DNA of 59,507 nt, taken from NCBI GenBank assembly GCA_903831255.1, contig CAIKWZ010000019.1:1-59507 (forward strand), read 5' to 3'. Below are positions 25,425 through 33,732 of the stretch, in pieces. The notes under the pieces are model-generated. The model worked only from the letters and a program-made list of their open reading frames with translations. It did no database searches and was not told the DNA's origin. Position 1 is the stretch's first letter; every line of letters starts with the position of its first letter. The translations under genes were made by a program, and so were the position numbers. This DNA is from an uncultured Alphaproteobacteria bacterium. Lineage in GTDB: Bacteria; Pseudomonadota; Alphaproteobacteria; Caulobacterales; Hyphomonadaceae.

Positions 25425-27869
25425 TCAGGAACGGGGCTTCGCGCGGCTGGTCGGAAGCGCTGCGGCGGGATTTTCGGGCCAGTCATGTTTGGGATAGCGC
25501 CCGCGCATGTCCTTCCTCATGTCGGCATACCCGCCTGTCCAGAACCCGGGCAGGTCCCGTGTGAGCGCAACCGGCCTCATCGCGGGCGAGAGGAGGGCGA
25601 GGGTCAGGCGGACACGGCCGTCCGCCACTGTCGGGTGCTCCCCGGGCCCGAAGGCCTCCTGGACCTTGCACTCGGCCCGCGGACCTCCCTCGGCGGCGTA
25701 GTCGACCGCGATCCGGCGCCCGGCCGGGGTCGTCCAAAGGCTCGGCGCCAGACGGTCGAGTTCCCGCGCCAGGGGCCAGTCCAGGAGCGTCATCGCCGCC
25801 TGCGCCAGGGCGGGGCTTTCAATATCCCTGAGCGAACGCGTCGTCTCGAGAAGGGGCGCAAGCCAGTCCTCCAGCCGCTCGGTGAGGGTTTTTGGAAAAT
25901 CCTCCGGCCAAGGGTCCCCGAACGTCGCCCTCAGAAAGGCGAGGCGGGCGATAAGGCGGGCGAGGTCCTCTCCCGCGGGCAGGAGACTGAGGCCGCCCTC
26001 GCGTACGGCGTTGAGCAGCGCCCCGGCGACCAGTCGTCGGGGCGGCTGGGGCAAGGGGGTCTCCTCCAGCACGATCCCCCCGAGCCGACGGATCCGTCGC
26101 GCCCGCACGCTCATCGTCGCCGGATCATAAATCGCCTCCTCTGACTGGCTGGCCCCGCCGGCAAGAAGGGCGTCCGCCTCGCTGATCCGGGCGGCGAGCG
26201 TGATCCTGAGTTCGGCCCCCGATCCGGTCAGATCCGCCGCGACCAGCCAGCGTTCGCGCGCCATGGGATCGGTCTCATCGAGGCGCCCGCCCCGGCCGCC
26301 CGCAAGCAGGAAGCGGCCGGTTGCGCCGGGGCGGCTCATGGCGATGCGCTCGGGAAACCCAAGGCCGAGCACATAGCCGGCCGCCTCGTCTCCGGTCTCC
26401 GGGTCAGCCTGCGGCCCGCCCCAGCGCCGGGCGAGATCGCGCATCGCCCGCGCCCGGTCGCCCGTATCCCGGCGGAAGCGGTTGAGCCGCTCTCCAAGAT
26501 CGCTCGAGCGTCCCCCCAGATCGCGTTCGCTGAGGAGGGCTGCGATCTCCCCGGCGAGACGTCCGAGACCCTTCTCACGCGCCCGCATGACCATGAGGCC
26601 CAGCCGGGGCGGCAGGGCAAGTTCGCTCACTTTCGCGCCCAGAGGCGTGGGCTCGCCCTCGGGCGTGAGCGCGCCGGCGAGGGTCAGCCTCTCCCCCGCC
26701 AGCCGCCACGGGGTCTCCCGGGGCGGGTTGAGCCATTTCAGGTCCTGAACCGATCGGGCCCCCCAGCGCGCCGCATCCAGACGCAGCCCCGTCAGGTCGG
26801 CATTGTCGATTTCAGGAGACGGCGCCGGCGCGAACCCCCGCATCTCCGCCTCCCGCCACAACCGGTAGCACACCCCTGGCGCGGTGCGGCCGGCGCGTCC
26901 GCGTCGCTGATCGGCGTTCGCGACCGAGATCCGCACCGTCTCCAGTCGCGTCGCGCCGGTCGCAACGTCATGTCGGGGAACGCGCGCGAGCCCGCCATCC
27001 ACCACCACCCGCACCCCTTCGATCGTGAGGGCGCTTTCGGCAAGATCGGTCGCAAGCACCACCTTTCGCCGGCCGGGCGATGGCGGCGCGATGGCGGCGC
27101 TCTGATCGGCCGGAGAGAGGCTTCCATGAAGCGGAACCACATCGATGGGGCCCGCCAGATCGCTCAGCGCATCAGAAGTGCGCGCGATCTCGGCCATCCC
27201 CGGAAGGAAGGCGAGGATGGATCCCTCCTGTTCTCGAAGGGCGCGTCGGATGACGAGGGCGACGTCGGTCTCGATGCGCCCGCGCGGATCACGTTCGACA
27301 TAGAGGGTCTCGACGGGATAGGCCCGCCCGGCGCTGGACACCACCTCGGCGCCGAACGTCGCCGGGGTGAGATTGGGCGGCAGCGTCGCCGACATCACCA
27401 GGATCCTCAGGTCTTCGCGAAGGACGCTCTGCGCATCCAGCGCGAAGGCGAGACCCGCCTCCGCCTCAAGCGAGCGCTCATGAAACTCGTCGAAGATCAC
27501 CGCCGACACGCCCTCGAGACCGGGGTCCGAAAGGATCATGCGTGTAAACACCCCTTCGGTCAGAACCTCGATGCGTGCGCGCGCAGAGGTGCGGACATCG
27601 AGGCGCGTGCGAAGGCCGATCCTCTCCCCCACGCGTTCCCCAAGGCTCGCGGCCAGGCGTTCTGCAGCCGCCCTCGCCGCGATCCGGCGTGGCTCGAGGA
27701 GGAGGATCCGCCCCGTCGCCGCCCAGGGCTGGGTCATCAGGGCGAGAGGCGTACGTGTGGTTTTTCCCGCACCCGGCGGCGCCTCGATGATGAGGCGCCG
27801 GGCCGTCTCAAGGCGCTTCAGGATCTCCGGCAGAACGTCGTCGATCGGCAGGTCGAATTCAGCGGTCAT
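25425..27869 (-). CDS. hrpB: ATP-dependent RNA helicase HrpB
   Basis: About 814 residues, usual size. DEAH-box helicase motifs are clear: APPGAGKT (about residues 30-37), DEFHERSLEAE (about 125), SATL, GRAGRTAPGVCYRLW, and the HrpB-specific C-terminal region. The start is ambiguous: ATGs at 27869 and 27881 are both in frame and neither has a good Shine-Dalgarno. I chose 27869 because the family begins with a short stretch before DDVLPEIL. HrpB is a cytoplasmic helicase of poorly defined role, distinct from ribosome-related HrpA. It appears monocistronic. Confidence 0.93.
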   Translation of the reverse strand: MTAEFDLPIDDVLPEILKRLETARRLIIEAPPGAGKTTRTPLALMTQPWAATGRILLLEPRRIAARAAAERLAASLGERVGERIGLRTRLDVRTSARARIEVLTEGVFTRMILSDPGLEGVSAVIFDEFHERSLEAEAGLAFALDAQSVLREDLRILVMSATLPPNLTPATFGAEVVSSAGRAYPVETLYVERDPRGRIETDVALVIRRALREQEGSILAFLPGMAEIARTSDALSDLAGPIDVVPLHGSLSPADQSAAIAPPSPGRRKVVLATDLAESALTIEGVRVVVDGGLARVPRHDVATGATRLETVRISVANADQRRGRAGRTAPGVCYRLWREAEMRGFAPAPSPEIDNADLTGLRLDAARWGARSVQDLKWLNPPRETPWRLAGERLTLAGALTPEGEPTPLGAKVSELALPPRLGLMVMRAREKGLGRLAGEIAALLSERDLGGRSSDLGERLNRFRRDTGDRARAMRDLARRWGGPQADPETGDEAAGYVLGLGFPERIAMSRPGATGRFLLAGGRGGRLDETDPMARERWLVAADLTGSGAELRITLAARISEADALLAGGASQSEEAIYDPATMSVRARRIRRLGGIVLEETPLPQPPRRLVAGALLNAVREGGLSLLPAGEDLARLIARLAFLRATFGDPWPEDFPKTLTERLEDWLAPLLETTRSLRDIESPALAQAAMTLLDWPLARELDRLAPSLWTTPAGRRIAVDYAAEGGPRAECKVQEAFGPGEHPTVADGRVRLTLALLSPAMRPVALTRDLPGFWTGGYADMRKDMRGRYPKHDWPENPAAALPTSRAKPRS

Positions 27870-28009
27870 AGGCCCAGCCATAGGCGCTCGCCGGCGGCTA
27901 CCGCAAGATCTCACGCCTGTTGATATCCAGTCTGTTGCTCAGTCTCGCTCCGGATTAGGATGTCGGGACCACGCAGAAGCCTGAGCCGCTGGCGCCGGGG
28001 AGGTTCGAT

Positions 28010-28462
28010 ATGATCACAGATCCGGATGCCCCGATGCGGACGGGTGGTTGTCATTGCGGGGCTGTCCGGTTCGAGGTCGATCTGGTCGACGGCCTGCATA
28101 CAGCGCGCCGATGCGACTGCTCCTTTTGCCGGATGCGCGGCGCTGTGGCGGTATCAGGCAGACCCGGAGGCCTCAGGATCCTGTCAGGCGCGGACCAGCT
28201 GACCTGCTATCGCTTCAACACCGGCGCGGCGCGTCACTTTTTTTGTTCATGCTGCGGGATTTACACCCATCATGAGCGCCGGTCGCGTCCAGGCGAGTAT
28301 GGGGTGAACCTTGCCTGTCTCGACGGGCTGAGCCCGTTCGATCTCCTCTCGGTCGATGTTCTCGACGGTGTCCGTCACCCCATGGATCTGCCGCCGGGCG
28401 AGGGGCCGCGGATCGCCGGACGGCTGGTCTTTATTCTGACCGATCCGGTGACGCCCGACTGA
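28010..28462 (+). CDS. GFA family zinc-binding protein
   Basis: 150 residues of the glutathione-dependent formaldehyde-activating (GFA/CENP-V) fold. Zinc cysteines occur in GGCHCGAVRFEV, CDCSFCRMRGAV and CSCCGIYTHHERR, the order expected for the two zinc sites. GGGGAGG lies about 9 bases before the ATG. GFA itself was proposed to speed S-hydroxymethylglutathione formation, but most small homologues have no proven activity, so only family membership is claimed. It is divergent from hrpB and appears to stand alone. Confidence 0.88.
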   Translation: MITDPDAPMRTGGCHCGAVRFEVDLVDGLHTARRCDCSFCRMRGAVAVSGRPGGLRILSGADQLTCYRFNTGAARHFFCSCCGIYTHHERRSRPGEYGVNLACLDGLSPFDLLSVDVLDGVRHPMDLPPGEGPRIAGRLVFILTDPVTPD

Positions 28463-28513
28463 CGGCAGTCCCCAAAGGCGCGAGGAAGCCCGCGCGCGGC
28501 GCCCTGAGCTCAG

Positions 28514-29464
28514 TTATCCGTAACGCGCTCCCATGGCGCGCACCGTCTCGTGGAACTCGGCCATGGTCTCGGCGATGATCTCGGCAACCGGCTTGACGCC
28601 CGAGATGCGGCCGGCGACCTGCCCGGTCAGGGCGATCGAGGATTCCATGTCGCCACCGAAGTAAAGATCCTTCGCCGATCCGAACTCGGTCGTGATCGGC
28701 GGGCCGGAATAATCCGGCCCGAGCTCCCTCTCGAGGCGCTCCGTCTTGCGGGTTCTGAGTGCGCGCAGCGCCGGCCTCGAGAACTGGTTGAGGAAAAGCG
28801 TGTCGGTTTCCTCCGCATCGATGATGGCCTGCTTCCAGTTCATGTGAACCGGGCTCTCGGCGGCCGAGACCATGCGGGTGCCCATCTGCACCCCCTCGGC
28901 CCCAAGGGCGAAGGCGGCCGCCATTGTGCGCCCGCAGGTGATCCCGCCGGCGCCCACGATCGGGACATTGACCCGTTCGGCCACCAGAGGAAGGAGCACC
29001 ATCGTCATGACGGGCTGGGGATTCTTGAACCCGCCTCCCTCTCCGCCCTCGACGATCAGGCCGTCCACGCCCGCCTCGATGGCCTTGAGGGCGGCCTTGA
29101 GGGTAGGAACCACATGGTAGACCGTGAGGCCCGCTGCTTTGAGAACACCGCAGAACTTGGCGGGATCGCCTGCGCTGGTGCTGACGAAGCGCACGCCCTG
29201 ATCGATCACGAAATTGGCGATGCCGGGATCCCTTACAAAGGCCTGGGCGATGTTCACGCCGAAGGGCTTGTCGGTCAGAGTGCGCATCCGGGCGATTTCG
29301 CCCTTGATCGTATCAAGCTCTCCCGAAGAGGTTTCGATGATCCCCATGCCGCCGGCGTTCGAGACGGCGGAGGCCAGGGGCGCGCGGGCAATCCATCCCA
29401 TCGGCGCCTGAATGATCGGATACTCCACCCCAAGGGCTTCGGTGACGCGATTGCGGACGGCCAT
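28514..29464 (-). CDS. Nitronate monooxygenase (2-nitropropane dioxygenase family)
   Basis: 316 residues from ATG 29464 with AAGGAGA well placed. The TIM-barrel FMN enzyme is identified by VEYPIIQAPMGWIARAPLASAVSNAGGMGI at the N-terminus, the EGGEGGGFKNPQP loop and VGAGGITCGRTMAAAFALGAEGVQMGTRM, the phosphate-binding region for FMN. The family oxidises alkyl nitronates (for example propionate 3-nitronate) to aldehydes or ketones and nitrite. An in-frame ATG 13 codons upstream lacks a ribosome-binding site. Some relatives are enoyl-ACP reductases (FabK-like), but the motifs fit the monooxygenase group better. Confidence 0.85.
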   Translation of the reverse strand: MAVRNRVTEALGVEYPIIQAPMGWIARAPLASAVSNAGGMGIIETSSGELDTIKGEIARMRTLTDKPFGVNIAQAFVRDPGIANFVIDQGVRFVSTSAGDPAKFCGVLKAAGLTVYHVVPTLKAALKAIEAGVDGLIVEGGEGGGFKNPQPVMTMVLLPLVAERVNVPIVGAGGITCGRTMAAAFALGAEGVQMGTRMVSAAESPVHMNWKQAIIDAEETDTLFLNQFSRPALRALRTRKTERLERELGPDYSGPPITTEFGSAKDLYFGGDMESSIALTGQVAGRISGVKPVAEIIAETMAEFHETVRAMGARYG

Positions 29465-29646
29465 GATCGTTTGTCTCCTTCGAAACGTCAGTCGGTCTCT
29501 CATGCTCCCCCCTCAGCCGGCAAGGGCTTCGGACGCAGGCGGGACCGGATCATTGAACAAGAGCGCGACAGGCCCCTGGCCGTGCTGCTAGGGTCGACCT
29601 TCGCCCCATCAGGAGGGCGAGGTCGATTTTGGTATGGGAGCACGTC

Positions 29647-29955
29647 ATGTTTGCAGTCAGGTTGGCAGGCGTAGCCCTGGCCCTCGGACTTCTGGCCTCG
29701 ATCCTCTGGGCGTCCTTTGCAGGCGCCATTTTTGAGGAGGGCGGGGCCATTCTGGCGCTCCCCTGGGGGATCGTGACTTTTCTGGATCTCTATGCGGGAT
29801 TTCTGTTCGCAGCGCTGGTCATGCTTGTGTGCGAGCCGCGCCGTCCCCTCGGGGCAGTCCTGGCGATCAGCGTGTTTGTTCTGGGGAACGTTGTGACCCT
29901 CCTCTGGCTGGCGGTCAGGGCGCCGCTCTTCCTCCGCCGTCTGCGGGGCGAGTGA
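29647..29955 (+). CDS. Small three-helix membrane protein of unknown function
   Basis: 102 residues, nearly all hydrophobic: helices at about residues 2-22, 40-64 and 70-92, with a conserved-looking PWGIVTFLDLYAGFLFAALVML segment between the first two. The ATG at 29647 has GGGAG at 29635-29639; an upstream in-frame TTG at 29629 is less likely. I cannot name the family. It is probably an inner-membrane protein transcribed alone. Confidence 0.65.
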   Translation: MFAVRLAGVALALGLLASILWASFAGAIFEEGGAILALPWGIVTFLDLYAGFLFAALVMLVCEPRRPLGAVLAISVFVLGNVVTLLWLAVRAPLFLRRLRGE

Positions 29956-30043
29956 AGACCTGACGTCTGGCTGGGGTGTCGGGTCCGTCAACGCGCGGAG
30001 CCGGCCGCCTTCGGCCTCTCAACGAGCGGGCGTTCATGACGCC

Positions 30044-30676
30044 TCAGGCCTGATCCGGTCCGCTGACCTTGAGCATCTTGCGCACGCTGTCAGCCGACCA
30101 GTTGCGCCCTGTCGCCGTGGGGACGCCCCGTTCATTGAGGGTCCTGGCGATCGCTGCGAAGGTCTGGCCGGACTGTCTGAGCGGCAGGATGTCCGATAGC
30201 GCGCGCCGGATGCGTTCGGCTTTCCCCTCCCGCCATTCGTCTGTCCGTCGCCTCCAGTCGGAGAAGTGAAGACCTGGATCGAATATCTGGCCGTCGATCA
30301 GGATCTCGTCGGGGAAAAGTGTTTCGACGCGGACATGGCGGGCCGTCCACCAGCCGTTGAGCACGGAGTGGTCGCGCCATCTCGAGACGGCTGAAAAGTC
30401 CACGATCAGCAGACGCGCATCATGCGCTCGGCAGACCTCCGCCACCTTGTCCAGAGCCGGCAGGATGTATTCGCTTCCCCTGTCCGGCTCGATCTCGAGA
30501 AAGACCTCTTCAGCGATCAGACGATAGCCTTCCTCCTTCGCGTATCGACGGATCCGCTCGCACTGATAGCGGATCGTCAGGCTCGACCGGGCCGCCGCCT
30601 CGATCCCGTCGGGAAGTCGGGTGAACCCGGCCCAGGGCGCAGGAAGCGTCCAGTAAAAGCCGACCGCATGGATCAT
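30044..30676 (-). CDS. Serine-recombinase-like protein without catalytic serine region
   Basis: 210 residues. The N-terminal half keeps the resolvase-like pattern: SSLTIRYQCERIRRYAKEEGYRLIAEEVF, DRGSEYILPALDKVAEVC, RLLIVDFSAVSRWRDH. The usual YxRxS start with the nucleophilic serine is replaced by VGFYWTLPAPWAGFTRLP, so strand exchange is not expected. The C-terminal part (SGQTFAAIARTLNERGVPTATGRNWSADSVRKML) is the recombinase DNA-binding helix region. It may act as a DNA-binding regulator. It is transcribed divergently from the phosphatase/ADP-ribosylglycohydrolase fusion, with 106 bases between the starts. Confidence 0.65.
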   Translation of the reverse strand: MIHAVGFYWTLPAPWAGFTRLPDGIEAAARSSLTIRYQCERIRRYAKEEGYRLIAEEVFLEIEPDRGSEYILPALDKVAEVCRAHDARLLIVDFSAVSRWRDHSVLNGWWTARHVRVETLFPDEILIDGQIFDPGLHFSDWRRRTDEWREGKAERIRRALSDILPLRQSGQTFAAIARTLNERGVPTATGRNWSADSVRKMLKVSGPDQA

Positions 30677-30782
30677 GGGAGGGTCCTTCGGAAGCCGATC
30701 CGGCAGACGGAAAATCCCGAGGGATCAGACGAAGGCCGAACTTGCGATTATCCAGATCGTCGAACATGCGGAGACGCGATCG

Positions 30783-32699
30783 ATGACCTTACCCCATACC
30801 AGATCCGATGAGACGCTCAATCGTCTTCACGGGATCATTCGGGAGGCAGGGGCCATGATCCGCGCAGAGTTTCACAGGGGGGACGGGCCGCGACGGCGGG
30901 GCGCCTCGGCGCTGATCGACCTAGAGGTCGAAAGAGTGCTGAGGCGTCGTCTTCTGGATCTCTGTCCGGGAGGCTGGCTTGGCGAGGAGACCGGCGTCGC
31001 GAAGGGGCCGGGGGACCATCTCTGGGTGGTTGATCCTCATGATGGGACGCACGACTTTCTCTCCGGCCATCGCGGGTCTTCGATATCCGTCGCGCTTCTC
31101 TGTGAGGGCGAACCCATTCTCTCTGTGGTTTATGCGCCTCTTTATCCCGACGACGACGGAGACATGATTTCATGGAGGCGGGGCGCGCCCATCCGGCGCA
31201 ATGGCCGTCCGATCGAAGTCGATCCGCAGGCCGCAGAGGGGGTTCTGGCGATGAGCCTCGAGGCCAGGGAACGGGCCGCTGAGGATGGACGATATCTCGA
31301 GAGGATGCGGATCCGCGCCCTTCCGAGCCCGGCCTACCGGCTCGCCCTTGCCGCTGCCGGAGAAGTGGAGGCGGGCGTCAGTCTCACCTCCGCTCTCTCT
31401 GCCTGGGACCTCGCGGCAGGCGCGGCGCTTCTAGCGGCCTCGGGCCGCACGCTTGTCGATCTCCAGGGGCGCCGGATCGGTCCGTGCGAGGGCGCCGACG
31501 GCTGTATCGGCGCGGCTCCCGCGCTGGCGGAAAGGCTCGTTCACGTGCTCGGTAGCGCCTCGGCGGGACGTCGGCGCCGATCAGAATCGGTGCGAACCGG
31601 TCCCTTCGCAGCGGATGCCCGGCGGCTCGATCGGGCTCAGGGATGCCTTCTTGGTCAGCTGGCGGGAGATGCGCTGGGATCCATGGTCGAGTTCATGTCC
31701 GCTTCAGAAATCCTGAGGCGTCATCCTTCCGGTATTCGTCGCCTCGCCGACGGAGGCGTCTGGTCGCTGATCGCCGGTCAGCCCACGGACGACAGCGAGA
31801 TGGCGCTCGCACTGGCGCGTTCCCTTTCCGATCAGGGCGCCTGGGACCGGGCGCAGGTCTCGGCGGCCTATCTGCGCTGGCGGACCTCTGGTCCGTTCGA
31901 TGTCGGATCGACCACAGCCAGAGGTCTGGCCGCCCTTGCCGGCAAGGGATCCCCGGATGAGGACAGTCAGTCGAACGGCGCCCTGATGCGGGTCAGTCCG
32001 ATCGGTGTTTTCGCGCACGCAGATCCGGGTCTCGCAGCGGATCTGGCGGCTGAGGATGCGCGCCTCACTCATCCCCATCCGGTCTGTCAGGCGGCGAACC
32101 GGGCGTTTGCGGCCGCGATCGCGGTCGGGGTCTCGGGAGCGGACGCAAGGGAGATGCTCGAGACCGCTCTGGCGGTCGCCGGCGACGGCGAGGGTGCCGA
32201 GACCGTACGTCGACGGCTCCGCGCATCGCGGCGCGACGCGCCCGCCGATCTCGGCGCATCCATGGGCTGGACCCCTCCGGCGCTGCAGAATGCCTTTCAT
32301 CAGCTCCTGCGCGGGGTGTCGCTCGAGGAGGCGGTGGTCGACACTGTCGGCATGGGTGGAGACACGGACACCAATGGCGCGATCTGCGGAGCGCTCATCG
32401 GCGCCCTGCAGGGTCGTGAGAGCATCCCCCTTCAATGGCGAAACCGGATTTTGACCTGTCGGCCGGTTCGCGCCCCCAACGTCACTCATCCAAGGCCTCG
32501 CGAGTACTGGCCGGACGATGCCCTTGAGCTCGCCGGGGATTTGCTGACCGCTCGCATGAGGGGCGGCGGAGGCGCGCCCGTAATGCGCGAACCCGGCGCC
32601 CTCGGGTCGGGGGAGCGATCCGGTCGGGGAATGGACAAAGCCGGCCCGGGCGTGTCCAGACGGAGCGATGGCTTGTCAGGACAGACAAAGGAGGGATGA
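30783..32699 (+). CDS. Inositol monophosphatase / ADP-ribosylglycohydrolase fusion
   Basis: 638 residues with two catalytic domains. Residues about 1-250 are a Mg-dependent inositol-monophosphatase-type fold: LGEETG, VVDPHDGTHDFLSG and SAWDLAAGAALLAASG supply all usual metal ligands. After an arginine-rich linker, residues about 285-590 are an ADP-ribosylglycohydrolase: GCLLGQLAGDALGSMVEF, PTDDSEMALALA, NGALMRVSPIGVF and GMGGDTDTNGAICGALIGA. The tail is probably disordered. ARH enzymes remove ADP-ribose from proteins or small molecules; phosphatases of the first type act on inositol phosphates, PAP or sugar phosphates. A joint role in clearing phosphorylated ADP-ribose species is inference. 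GGAG precedes ATG 30783. Confidence 0.88.
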   Translation: MTLPHTRSDETLNRLHGIIREAGAMIRAEFHRGDGPRRRGASALIDLEVERVLRRRLLDLCPGGWLGEETGVAKGPGDHLWVVDPHDGTHDFLSGHRGSSISVALLCEGEPILSVVYAPLYPDDDGDMISWRRGAPIRRNGRPIEVDPQAAEGVLAMSLEARERAAEDGRYLERMRIRALPSPAYRLALAAAGEVEAGVSLTSALSAWDLAAGAALLAASGRTLVDLQGRRIGPCEGADGCIGAAPALAERLVHVLGSASAGRRRRSESVRTGPFAADARRLDRAQGCLLGQLAGDALGSMVEFMSASEILRRHPSGIRRLADGGVWSLIAGQPTDDSEMALALARSLSDQGAWDRAQVSAAYLRWRTSGPFDVGSTTARGLAALAGKGSPDEDSQSNGALMRVSPIGVFAHADPGLAADLAAEDARLTHPHPVCQAANRAFAAAIAVGVSGADAREMLETALAVAGDGEGAETVRRRLRASRRDAPADLGASMGWTPPALQNAFHQLLRGVSLEEAVVDTVGMGGDTDTNGAICGALIGALQGRESIPLQWRNRILTCRPVRAPNVTHPRPREYWPDDALELAGDLLTARMRGGGGAPVMREPGALGSGERSGRGMDKAGPGVSRRSDGLSGQTKEG

Positions 32700-32701
32700 A
32701 C

Positions 32702-33133
32702 ATGGGCCCAGTGCCGAAGGCGGACGCTTATGGCGCCGTCCTGATCAACGCATCGGGGGAGGTTCTCTTGCGGGAGCCCTCCGGGCATTTCGGAGGCTAT
32801 GTCTGGACCTTCGCCAAGGGGAGATCCGATCCGGGCGAGACCCCGGCTCAGACCGCGCTCCGAGAGGTTCGGGAGGAGACCGGGTATGACGCCGAGATCC
32901 TCGCCGTCATTCCGACCGCGTTTCCGGGAACGACGACCGTCACCGCCTTCTTTCTGGCCGCCCCAATCGGAGAGCCGGGCGCATTCAGTCGCGAGACCGC
33001 ATCGATCAGATGGGTAAGCTTTGAGGCGGCGGCTGGTCTCATCGCTTTGACCAAAACGAGTTATGGCCGCCAGCGCGACCTCGATATCCTCAAGGCGGCG
33101 CGGGTCCTTCACGCGACCCTCGACAGAGGCTGA
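32702..33133 (+). CDS. Nudix hydrolase
   Basis: 143 residues with a perfect Nudix box between about residues 40 and 62 (GRSDPGETPAQTALREVREE, then TGY). Start 32702 is preferred over 32696 because AAAGGAGGG ends at 32695, about 6 bases upstream. It lies only two bases after the fusion gene, so the two must be co-transcribed. Nudix enzymes cleave nucleoside diphosphates linked to another group. Next to an ADP-ribosylglycohydrolase, ADP-ribose is an attractive substrate (giving AMP and ribose 5-phosphate), but the box alone does not establish this. Confidence 0.9.
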   Translation: MGPVPKADAYGAVLINASGEVLLREPSGHFGGYVWTFAKGRSDPGETPAQTALREVREETGYDAEILAVIPTAFPGTTTVTAFFLAAPIGEPGAFSRETASIRWVSFEAAAGLIALTKTSYGRQRDLDILKAARVLHATLDRG

Positions 33134-33153
33134 GAGTTCGGGGCCGGGGCGTC

Positions 33154-33732
33154 CTAGCCGAATGCGTGATGATCGAACAGCACCCGAATGCCGATCGCGA
33201 TGAGGATGACGCCTCCCGCCGCTTCAGCCCGCGAGCCCAGAGAATCGCCCGAGAGGCGTCCGATGAACACGCCCGCCGCCGAGGCTATGAAAGTGATGCC
33301 TCCGATCGCCGCGACGCTGACAAGGATCGGCGCGCCAAGCGCCGGCAGGGTGAAACCGGCGGCGGCTGCATCGATGCTGACCGCGACGGCGAGCGCGAAC
33401 AGAGCCCATCCTGTTGCAGAACGCTCCCCGCGCTCAGGCTCCTCTCCGGGCGGATCATGGCTTAGTCCCTCCCAGATCATCTTGGCGCCGACGACGCTCA
33501 GCAGGCCGAACGCAATCCAGTGATCGACACGTTCGATGGTCGAGGCGAACAGCATGCCGAGCGACCATCCCACAAGAGGCGCCAGCGCCTGGGCGAGACC
33601 AAAGGCGCCTCCGATCATCAGCGCCTCCCGCCAGGGTTTCCGCGAGGCGACCGCTCCCTGGCACAGCGAGACGGCGAAGGCGTCAGCCGCCAGAGCGAGG
33701 GACAGAAACACAATGGACAGAACAATGCTCAT
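33154..33732 (-). CDS. mntP: Manganese efflux pump MntP
   Basis: 192 residues, six predicted helices. The two conserved aspartate motifs of the internal repeat are visible: LAADAFAVSLCQGA in helix 1 and AVSIDAAAAGF in helix 4. MntP exports Mn(II) from the cytoplasm and protects against manganese stress. Its ATG overlaps the stop of the RNA methyltransferase gene by 4 bases (ATGA), so it is expressed from that gene's promoter. I see no manganese riboswitch or MntR site here. Confidence 0.92.
   Translation of the reverse strand: MSIVLSIVFLSLALAADAFAVSLCQGAVASRKPWREALMIGGAFGLAQALAPLVGWSLGMLFASTIERVDHWIAFGLLSVVGAKMIWEGLSHDPPGEEPERGERSATGWALFALAVAVSIDAAAAGFTLPALGAPILVSVAAIGGITFIASAAGVFIGRLSGDSLGSRAEAAGGVILIAIGIRVLFDHHAFG

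Noticed and set aside
30044-30676. Integrated mobile element marked by the recombinase-like gene
   Set aside because: No flanking direct repeats, no tRNA target and no cargo boundaries were seen, and the catalytic region is missing.
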